A DNA stretch of 64,000 nt from a bacterium (GTDB lineage: Bacteria > Cyanobacteriota > Vampirovibrionia > Gastranaerophilales > Gastranaerophilaceae), in NCBI GenBank assembly GCA_017629215.1, contig JAGBXP010000006.1, positions 16,071 through 80,070 on the forward strand. Direction: 5' to 3'. Both the position numbers and the translations under genes were made by a program. The notes beneath the pieces were generated by a model, which worked only from the letters and a program-made list of their open reading frames with translations, was not told the DNA's origin and made no database searches. Positions within the stretch are counted from its first letter, which is position 1. The number at the start of each line of letters is the position of its first letter. This document shows, piece after piece, positions 34,457 through 40,894 of this stretch.

Positions 34457-34735
34457 ATGAACAAAGAAGAATTAGTACAAGAAATTTCAAAAAAAGCTAA
34501 AGTTACTCAAAAAGAAGCTAACGAAGTATTATCAGCTTTAATCGAAACAGTTGAAAAAACAGTTTCTAAAGGTAAAAAAGTTACTTTAGTTGGTTTTGGT
34601 ACTTTCGAACCACGTAAGAGAGCTGCTAGAAATGGTAGAAACCCTCAAACTGGTAAAGAAATTAAAATCCCAGCTAAAACAGTTCCTGTATTCTCAGCTG
34701 GTAAAAAATTCAAAGAAGTTGTTAACGGAAAATAG
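34457..34735 (+). CDS. hup: Nucleoid-associated DNA-binding protein HU
   Basis: HU bends and compacts DNA. The 92-residue protein has the full family pattern: 'MNKEELVQEISKKAKVTQKEANEVLSALIETVEK' helices, 'VTLVGFGTFEPRKRAARNGRNPQTGKEIKIPAKTVPVFSAGKKFKE' with the DNA-intercalating arm (GRNPQTGKEI). Length is normal. Strong GAAAGGAG precedes the ATG, codon use is highly biased, and a strong terminator follows, all consistent with high expression. Confidence 0.98.
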   Translation: MNKEELVQEISKKAKVTQKEANEVLSALIETVEKTVSKGKKVTLVGFGTFEPRKRAARNGRNPQTGKEIKIPAKTVPVFSAGKKFKEVVNGK

Positions 34736-34757
34736 TTAATACTTTAATGAAAAGTTT

Positions 34758-34798
34758 GGACAAGCGATGTTTTTTTGACATCGCTTGTTTTTTTATTT
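34758..34798 (+). terminator. Intrinsic terminator after hup
   Basis: Arms ACAAGCGATGT (34760-34770) and ACATCGCTTGT (34778-34788) with an all-T-rich loop are followed by TTTTTTATTTTT. Confidence 0.9.
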
Positions 34799-34812
34799 TT
34801 GCGATATAATCA

Positions 34813-35871
34813 ATGATTATGGGATTAGGAATAAGAAAAAATCGTAAAATTACTCTTTCAGACATGGAGCCACATGTTCATAGTTTTTTACCTCATGAAA
34901 ACAAAGTCAATAAGATTTATAATTGGCTTTCTTCTTGGATTAAATTATCTTTAGAATGTGGGAAAATATCACCTTATGATTTATTACCAACAAAAGCTGA
35001 TTTAGCATGCCATATAAGTGTTAGTCAAGGTACTGTTCAAAGTGTTTACAGGCTTTTAGAAGATGCAGGCTTTGTTGAATCAAAACAACGCCTGGGAACA
35101 TATATAAAGGATCCACGTTTAAAGAAATCACTCGATAAGCTAACTTCTAAACGTGAACTTGCAATCGAAGTAATAAAAAAACATATATTAGAAAATGGAT
35201 ATCAAATTGGAGATAGAATTACCTCTGCAAGAAGCATCGCTCGGAAAACTGGTTTGCCCAATTCAACTGTAAGATTTGCAATAACTAGCTTAATGACTTC
35301 TGGTATACTTTATAAAAAACAAAACATATTTATTCTTAAAAGCATAGATTTTTCATGCCAAAATATTGAATTAAAAACTCTTGTAGAAAAAGTAGCAGAC
35401 TCTATGCAACAATATATCAAAGAGGAGCTTGAACCTGGAGAAAAATTGCCGTCAAGCGTGGTTTTAAAAGAAAAATTCAATGTGAGCTTAAAAACAATTC
35501 ACGATGCGATAAAAATTTTATCTAAAGAAGGTCTTTTATACTCAAGAAGGGGACAATACGGTACAATTGTTTTGGGAGATCATAATAGGACAAAAGAAGA
35601 TTATTACTACGAAAAGATAGAGAAAAATATAAGACAGTATATTATTGAAACCTGTCAGATTGGCGATAAACTGCCTTCTATCAAGGAGTTTGCCCAAATG
35701 TATAAAACTAGCGAGAAAACTGTAAAAAAATCTTTAAACAATTTGTCTGAAGAAGGCTATTTAACATTTACACGAGGTCGTTATGGTGGGACATTTGTAA
35801 TGGACATTCCGCAACCAACAGCAGAAGCATATAAATGGTTAGCATTAAATTCGGATTACAAACTTGATTAA
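34813..35871 (+). CDS. Regulator built of four tandem GntR-type winged-helix domains
   Basis: The 352-residue protein has four successive winged-helix units and no effector domain: residues ~33-95 ('LLPTKADLACHISVSQGTVQSVYRLLEDAGFVESK'), ~115-178 ('GDRITSARSIARKTGLPNSTVRFAITSLMTSGILY'), ~190-255 ('GEKLPSSVVLKEKFNVSLKTIHDAIKILSKEGLLYSRRGQYGT') and ~265-335 ('GDKLPSIKEFAQMYKTSEKTVKKSLNNLSEEGYLTFTRGRYGG'). Each has the GntR G-x-x-L/I-P/T-S...-T-V/I-x-x-A/S-L-x-x-L-x-x-x-G pattern. GntR regulators normally have one such domain plus a ligand domain. A TATAAT at 34805-34810 lies so close that the mRNA may start at or beside the second ATG (34819). No ribosome site is visible. Confidence 0.85.
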   Translation: MIMGLGIRKNRKITLSDMEPHVHSFLPHENKVNKIYNWLSSWIKLSLECGKISPYDLLPTKADLACHISVSQGTVQSVYRLLEDAGFVESKQRLGTYIKDPRLKKSLDKLTSKRELAIEVIKKHILENGYQIGDRITSARSIARKTGLPNSTVRFAITSLMTSGILYKKQNIFILKSIDFSCQNIELKTLVEKVADSMQQYIKEELEPGEKLPSSVVLKEKFNVSLKTIHDAIKILSKEGLLYSRRGQYGTIVLGDHNRTKEDYYYEKIEKNIRQYIIETCQIGDKLPSIKEFAQMYKTSEKTVKKSLNNLSEEGYLTFTRGRYGGTFVMDIPQPTAEAYKWLALNSDYKLD

Positions 35872-35983
35872 TAAATTATAAATTAAGATATTAATATTTA
35901 TACTAAAACAATAATAACTACTTGAAAAATAGTTAAGTCGTGCTATTATAGGACATGTAGAACATATATAAGGAGACATAGTC

Positions 35984-36529
35984 ATATCTAACGAAGAAAG
36001 AGGCGTTAATAGAAACGCCAGCAAGGATAAACCACTTATTAATGAAAAAATTAGAGCAAAAGAAGTTCGCCTAATTGATGAAAATGGTAATAATCATGGG
36101 ATAGTATCTACGCTTCAAGCATTGAGAATGGCAGAGGAAGCAGATTTAGATTTAGTTGTTATTAGCCCAAATCAAGCTCCACCGGTAGCTAAAATTTTAA
36201 ACTACGGTAAATATAGATATGAGCTTGAGAAAAAAGCAAAAGAAGCTAAGAAGAAGCAACATGTTGTTGACGTAAAAGAAGTAAAAGTACGCTATAAAAT
36301 TGATACACATGATTATGAAGTACGATTAAAAAATATTAGAAAATTCATATCTCAAGGCAATAAAGTTAAGATTGTTGTAATGCTAAGAGGACGTGAGATG
36401 CAACATTCACATTTAGCTGTTGAGTTAGCAGAAAGATTTATAGCTGATTTAGCTAACGATCCAATTACTGTTGAGAAAAAACCAATGGTAGAAGGTAGAA
36501 ACGTAACAGCTTGGTTAGCACCACAATAG
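35984..36529 (+). CDS. infC: Translation initiation factor IF-3, with AUA start codon
   Basis: IF-3 binds the 30S subunit and checks start-codon pairing. The 181-residue product includes the N-domain 'LINEKIRAKEVRLIDENG', 'LDLVVISPNQAPPVAKILNYGKYRYELEKKAKEAKKKQ' and the C-domain 'EVKVRYKIDTHDYEVRLKNIRKFISQGNKVKIVVMLRGREMQH', matching full-length IF-3. In this frame there is no ATG, GTG or TTG between an in-frame stop (35969-35971) and a TTG at 36122, which is far inside the N-domain. AAGGAG (35970-35975) sits 8 bases before ATA at 35984, so AUA is the likely start. IF-3 genes are known for such rare starts, which allow autoregulation. A cluster with rpmI/rplT is not present here. Confidence 0.93.
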   Translation: MSNEERGVNRNASKDKPLINEKIRAKEVRLIDENGNNHGIVSTLQALRMAEEADLDLVVISPNQAPPVAKILNYGKYRYELEKKAKEAKKKQHVVDVKEVKVRYKIDTHDYEVRLKNIRKFISQGNKVKIVVMLRGREMQHSHLAVELAERFIADLANDPITVEKKPMVEGRNVTAWLAPQ

Positions 36530-36553
36530 AATAATCTAAGTTAAATTTTATAC

Positions 36554-36581
36554 TTGATTAAAAATTTTCAGCGAATATAAT
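36554..36581 (+). promoter_or_regulatory. Promoter of tRNA-Phe
   Basis: TTGATT (36554-36559), a 16-base spacer and TATAAT (36576-36581) end 28 bases before the tRNA. Confidence 0.6.
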
Positions 36582-36609
36582 AAACTTATATTGAAAATTA
36601 AAAAAGTTT

Positions 36610-36682
36610 GCCACAATAGCTCAGTTGGTAGAGCAAGGGACTGAAAATCCCTGTGTCCTTGGTTCGATTCCGAGTTGTGGCA
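36610..36682 (+). tRNA. tRNA-Phe (anticodon GAA)
   Basis: A complete cloverleaf is visible: acceptor GCCACAA paired with TTGTGGC, D-arm AGCTCAGTTGGTAGAGC, anticodon stem AGGGA/TCCCT with loop CTGAAAA (anticodon GAA at 36643-36645), and T-arm with GGTTCGATTCC. The discriminator is A and the CCA end is not encoded. Confidence 0.97.
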
Positions 36683-36866
36683 AATTTTTTTTGTGTATTT
36701 GATTAATTTATAAATAGTTGTTTTATTAATGTTTAAAATAAAAAAGTTTGTAAATTTTTGTAAATAGGACTTAAAAAAAAATCTTTATATGTTTTAATTA
36801 CATGGGTAAGTTTTATAACACTTATAAAGTATCCAATAGTCCAGATTAGCAAAAGGAGTGTGTATA

Positions 36867-38420
36867 ATGATATCATTGGTTAGTATGGCTGCGTTACATT
36901 TTGCAAATCCGAATGTAGCAACTAATGCAACTGTCGATAATAATCAAGTTGTTGAGGTGCAAAATGTTGAGCAAAAATTAGTTAAAGCACCTTTAGATGT
37001 TTACCAGTCATATACAATGGTAAAAAGAGTTAGTTTTAATGGCTACAAACAAGTTATTAAGTTGCCAGAGCAAAATAAAACTAGCTTCAAGAACTTCAAT
37101 GAAGTAATCACAAGTTATGAAAAGCCAATGAAAAATGTTATCAATGAATTTAATACTCGAAAAAATATTGATGGACAATTCTTAAAATGGGTTGAATTAC
37201 CTAAAAATCAATTGAAAAAAAATAGTGATGGCGTTAGCCACCTAGATGAAATTTACTATCAAGCAAGATTGTTAAAGTCAAATACAAATTCTGATGGTTC
37301 AGTAAGACCTTTGGTTTTGCTTGGCATTGGTGGGTCAAGGCATACTGCTGAATTTTTATTGAATATGAATGGAGAAGGTAATACTGGTAAGGTGCTTTTC
37401 TATTCTGATATTGATAACGGAAGTTTTAATAATTTTGTAAGAAAAAATGGCGGAGATGTTAAAAAATTAAATTTCTTGGTTGCTTCAAAGTCTGGAACAA
37501 CATTTGAGACAGCTGATGGTTTTAAACGATTTGAGAATGCTTTAATTGATTCTTACAAAAAAGAAGGCTTGAGTGAAGAAGATGCAATATTAAAAGCACA
37601 AAGTCATTTTGCGATTTGTACAGATGCGAAAGCTACAGAAAAAAATCTAAGAGGCAAAATCGGAGACAAAAATGGCGAAAGAAATAATTATATAAAAGAA
37701 CTTTATATACATGATGATGTCGGTGGTAGATTTAGCATGTTTGATGACGCTGGGTTGTTCGTTCTTGCTTATGCAAATGTACCTAAAGAAACAACTGCAA
37801 GAATTCTTAAATCTGCTGCTAATACAAGTGAAAAACTTACAAAAACTGATAATATTAATGAAAATACAGCAGCAAAAAGTGCAATTTATAATGTGTTTTC
37901 AAGAGATAATGGCTTTACTCTAATTCAACATCAATATTTTGGGGATGTTTTTGAAGGTGGTGGAGAAAATTGGTCTAAGCAATTATATCTTGAAAGCTTA
38001 AAAGATTTTGATTACATGGTTGGAACAGCTCCTCAATCAATGCATTATGCAACAGAAGGACAATTCAATCCTGCGAATAGAACTTCTTATAATACTATTT
38101 TGACCATTAAAGGACAAGATGGTAAAAACAATTATGCTACTTATACAGATGCAATAGCAAAAACTTATAACGAAACTACTCCTTTGCAATTAGAAGTCTT
38201 AGAAGTAGTTGGAGAAGGTGAAAAAATTAAGCCTGAAACGATAGGTGAATATATTCAATCAAAACATTTTGAAACGGTTTACATGGGCATGCTTCGTCGT
38301 GAAACTGCTAATATAAAAAATGACATGAATAAACCTTTAGCAGAAGTAGTACAACCATCTGTAGAAACGTATAAGAACAAGTTTAAAGAAGGTAAATATC
38401 AGTTAAAGGTAGGAGAATAG
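36867..38420 (+). CDS. pgi: Glucose-6-phosphate isomerase with an N-terminal extension
   Basis: The enzyme interconverts glucose-6-phosphate and fructose-6-phosphate. The sugar-isomerase (SIS) parts are recognisable: 'PLVLLGIGGSRHTAEFLL' and 'LNFLVASKSGTTFETADGFKRFE' bind the phosphate; 'HDDVGGRFSMFDDAGLFVLAY' is the PGI signature region and 'QHQYFGDVFEGGGENWSKQLYLESLKD' contains the catalytic Glu region. Start ATG 36867 follows AAAAGGAG by 8 bases; the upstream GTG is inside the ribosome site. Residues 1-~75 precede the conserved core and contain VSFNG at 55-59, part of a motif shared with four other proteins here. Residues 4-14 are hydrophobic, but no clear signal peptide is present. Confidence 0.88.
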   Translation: MISLVSMAALHFANPNVATNATVDNNQVVEVQNVEQKLVKAPLDVYQSYTMVKRVSFNGYKQVIKLPEQNKTSFKNFNEVITSYEKPMKNVINEFNTRKNIDGQFLKWVELPKNQLKKNSDGVSHLDEIYYQARLLKSNTNSDGSVRPLVLLGIGGSRHTAEFLLNMNGEGNTGKVLFYSDIDNGSFNNFVRKNGGDVKKLNFLVASKSGTTFETADGFKRFENALIDSYKKEGLSEEDAILKAQSHFAICTDAKATEKNLRGKIGDKNGERNNYIKELYIHDDVGGRFSMFDDAGLFVLAYANVPKETTARILKSAANTSEKLTKTDNINENTAAKSAIYNVFSRDNGFTLIQHQYFGDVFEGGGENWSKQLYLESLKDFDYMVGTAPQSMHYATEGQFNPANRTSYNTILTIKGQDGKNNYATYTDAIAKTYNETTPLQLEVLEVVGEGEKIKPETIGEYIQSKHFETVYMGMLRRETANIKNDMNKPLAEVVQPSVETYKNKFKEGKYQLKVGE

Positions 38421-38425
38421 TATAC

Positions 38426-38448
38426 AAGGAGGTATTACCTCCTTTTAT
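38426..38448 (+). terminator. Intrinsic terminator after pgi
   Basis: Arms AAGGAGGT (38426-38433) and ACCTCCTT (38437-38444) with a 3-base loop are followed by TTATTG. Confidence 0.75.
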
Positions 38449-38583
38449 TGTGTTGTAAAGTTTTGTAAAATTAATGGTGTTAAGTGTGTATTGTTAGGCA
38501 AAAAAAGTTTTTTTCTGGTTTTATATAATATAGAAGGCCAATCAATTTCTAAGTTATGTGTTGTAAAGTTGAAAGGATGATTT

Positions 38584-39777
38584 ATGTTGAAGGTGAACAA
38601 CATACAAGGTTTAAACGGTAGATTTGTAAAACAGCGTTTAAGTAATGACAGTAATACTGAAAATAGAACGAATTTATCTTTCACCAGTAATGTGGTTGAG
38701 AGTAATGAAAATGCTATAAAAGAAAAAGATAAAGAGAAGAAAAGTAAGTTAAGTTTTAAAAAAATAACAAATGTTCTTGGGACATTAGCTGGTGTAGGGA
38801 TTATTTCTTATGCTGGTTTTTCAATGGGGTTACGTCCTAAATGGATGAAAAACTTAACGAATAAAAACAAAAAATTAGAAACTAAATTAAAAGCGCAAAT
38901 AGAAAAATTAAAGGTTAAAGAAGGACTTAAAGCTGGTACAGAAGAAAAAGGTAATGCATGGTATAATATTGGTGCAAAAGTCCAAGGAGCAGTGGAACAA
39001 ATTGGTGAGGAGCTATCAAATAACTTGCTTTATGGTATTGGTACTTGTATCATAATGCCTTTAGTTTTATTATACAGTCCTTTCGGTAAAAAAGATTCAA
39101 CAAAAGAAGATAAATTCTTTGCAGTTGCAAGACAACCATTATCATTTATCACAATGTTTTCTATGCAACTTACGTTTGATAAATTATTCTCTCGTTGGTC
39201 AAAATCAATTATTGACCAAAATGTATTAGAAACTAAAAATGTTCAGGATGCTTTAAGCAAAGGTGGAGATATTGATGAGAAGATTCTTGAGCAGATAAAA
39301 TATAATGACAAACCTTTAAAATCTAGTTTCAAAAACGAATATACAAAATTCATTGAAGTACTAACAGGTAATGCAAAAGATGCAGATAAAGATATTACAA
39401 TGCTAGATAAAATCAAAAGTCCAAGTGAGCAAATAAATGAATTTAAGGCTATTTTAACTAAATTAGAAAATGATCCAGAATATAAGGTCAAATTTAATAA
39501 AGATACAGCAACGAAATTAGAAAAATCTTTTGAAAGATATGTTAATGTTAAAAATAATTCAAAATTAAGAACAGAGTCAATTAAAATTGTAAGTAATGTA
39601 TTAGTTTCACAAATTATTGGTTGTACATTATTGAATGTAATTTATGGAAAAGCTATGAAAGGTTGGGCAAAATATAAAGAACAAAAGAAATTAAATGAAT
39701 TACAAAATAATAATATTAACAATCAAGCTATTGAAAATATAAATTCTGAGAATAAAAATGAAGGGAAGGTGGCGTAA
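38584..39777 (+). CDS. Unidentified membrane protein with N-terminal SF motif (first of a pair)
   Basis: The 397-residue protein starts MLKVNNIQGLNGRF and has LSFTS at residues 31-35. Hydrophobic segments are at ~60-82 ('VLGTLAGVGIISYAGFSMGL'), ~145-165 ('LLYGIGTCIIMPLVLLYSPF') and ~340-355 ('VSNVLVSQIIGCTLLNVI'), separated by long charged helical regions. It overlaps the next gene by one base (TAATG), which encodes a protein of similar style, so the two probably form a complex. AAAGGATGATTT precedes the ATG. No known domain is recognised; likely restricted to this lineage. Confidence 0.7.
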   Translation: MLKVNNIQGLNGRFVKQRLSNDSNTENRTNLSFTSNVVESNENAIKEKDKEKKSKLSFKKITNVLGTLAGVGIISYAGFSMGLRPKWMKNLTNKNKKLETKLKAQIEKLKVKEGLKAGTEEKGNAWYNIGAKVQGAVEQIGEELSNNLLYGIGTCIIMPLVLLYSPFGKKDSTKEDKFFAVARQPLSFITMFSMQLTFDKLFSRWSKSIIDQNVLETKNVQDALSKGGDIDEKILEQIKYNDKPLKSSFKNEYTKFIEVLTGNAKDADKDITMLDKIKSPSEQINEFKAILTKLENDPEYKVKFNKDTATKLEKSFERYVNVKNNSKLRTESIKIVSNVLVSQIIGCTLLNVIYGKAMKGWAKYKEQKKLNELQNNNINNQAIENINSENKNEGKVA

Positions 39778-40727
39778 TGAAAATTAATAATGTATCAAAT
39801 AATTTTGCAAGACCTTCTTTCAAAGCTACTGAAAATAAAGAACCTGAAAATATGACACCTGAAGAGTTTAATAGCAAATTTGAGGAAATCAAAAAAGGTC
39901 GTAAGAACGCAGGAAAAACTTATAAAATAAATAGAAAGAATTTGGGTGAAGATAAAGCTTTAAAAACTTATAGAGAGACTTTAGTAGGTCTACAAGAAGA
40001 ACTTAGTAATCTTGTAAAAAGATTTGAGAATTCAATAGATCCAAAAACTGGTTTAAAATACAAAAACGTAGATAAAGCACCTGAATTTATACAGACAATT
40101 TATAGAAGGTTCTCGAATTCTTGGTTAATGAAAAAGTTATCAAGTAACGGTATAAATGGGAACAAGGTCGGTGGTATTACGATAGCGTTGGCGTTAGGTA
40201 ATGTTCTAAAAGAACTTATGGGTACAACATTCTATACAATCCAGGCCATGACTAATGAGGACTTACCACCAGATAAGAGAAAATTTGTTGGTATGTATGA
40301 CTTGATTGTTGGTCTTGTATCTACATCATTCTCAATAGGATTTGGTGCGTTAGCAATATTTGGTCAAGATGCTGCTATTAAATGGGCACTTAAAAATAAT
40401 AAAACTCAACATCATTCAAGATATGCAACTGCTTATGCAGGTTTAACTTTCCTAATTCCAAATTTATTACAAACAATTATTGGTAAGAGAATTGTTGCAC
40501 CTGCAATAGGTACTCCAGCTGCAGGTAGATGGAAAGAAAAACAATTAGCAAAACTTGAAGCTGAAAAAGCAAAAAATAATAATGATGTGCAGAATAAACA
40601 AGCTGAATCGAATACTGTAACCGATTTGAAATTTACAGATAAAGGTTATATAGATCTTGAGGCTGTGGTTGAAGATGAAAAGCTTGCAAAAAAGAACACT
40701 AATGAAAAATCTTTAGCAACAGTATAA
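39777..40727 (+). CDS. Unidentified membrane protein with N-terminal SF motif (second of a pair)
   Basis: The 316-residue protein begins MKINNVSNNFARPSFKATENK, with PSFKA at residues 13-17. It has hydrophobic stretches at ~130-155 ('VGGITIALALGNVLKELMGTTFYTI'), ~173-200 ('DLIVGLVSTSFSIGFGALAIF') and ~220-240 ('YATAYAGLTFLIPNLLQTIIG'), followed by a charged Lys/Glu/Asn-rich tail. Its start overlaps the stop of the upstream partner, and a strong terminator follows. A two-protein membrane unit is inferred; function unknown. Confidence 0.7.
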   Translation: MKINNVSNNFARPSFKATENKEPENMTPEEFNSKFEEIKKGRKNAGKTYKINRKNLGEDKALKTYRETLVGLQEELSNLVKRFENSIDPKTGLKYKNVDKAPEFIQTIYRRFSNSWLMKKLSSNGINGNKVGGITIALALGNVLKELMGTTFYTIQAMTNEDLPPDKRKFVGMYDLIVGLVSTSFSIGFGALAIFGQDAAIKWALKNNKTQHHSRYATAYAGLTFLIPNLLQTIIGKRIVAPAIGTPAAGRWKEKQLAKLEAEKAKNNNDVQNKQAESNTVTDLKFTDKGYIDLEAVVEDEKLAKKNTNEKSLATV

Positions 40728-40742
40728 TTACTATTTAAAAAT

Positions 40743-40779
40743 AAAAGAGGATGACTTTTTAAGTCATCCTCTTTTATTT
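40743..40779 (+). terminator. Intrinsic terminator after the membrane protein pair
   Basis: Long perfect arms AAAAGAGGATGACTT (40743-40757) and AAGTCATCCTCTTTT (40761-40775) are followed by ATTTA. Confidence 0.85.
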
Positions 40780-40894
40780 AGCGTTGTTATTATTTATAAT
40801 AAACTTGTAAAAATTTTAAATAAAGAGATTATGAGAAAATAAATAATTTTTGAAGTATAATAAACACAAGAAAAGGTTTTAGAGGAAAATAATT

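Noticed and set aside
34294..34500. 68-codon ORF running into hup
   Set aside because: It overlaps the promoter and start of HU in another frame and has no ribosome site or coding character.
36122..36529. IF-3 starting at TTG 36122
   Set aside because: That would remove most of the conserved N-terminal domain, which is encoded in frame upstream from the AUA start.
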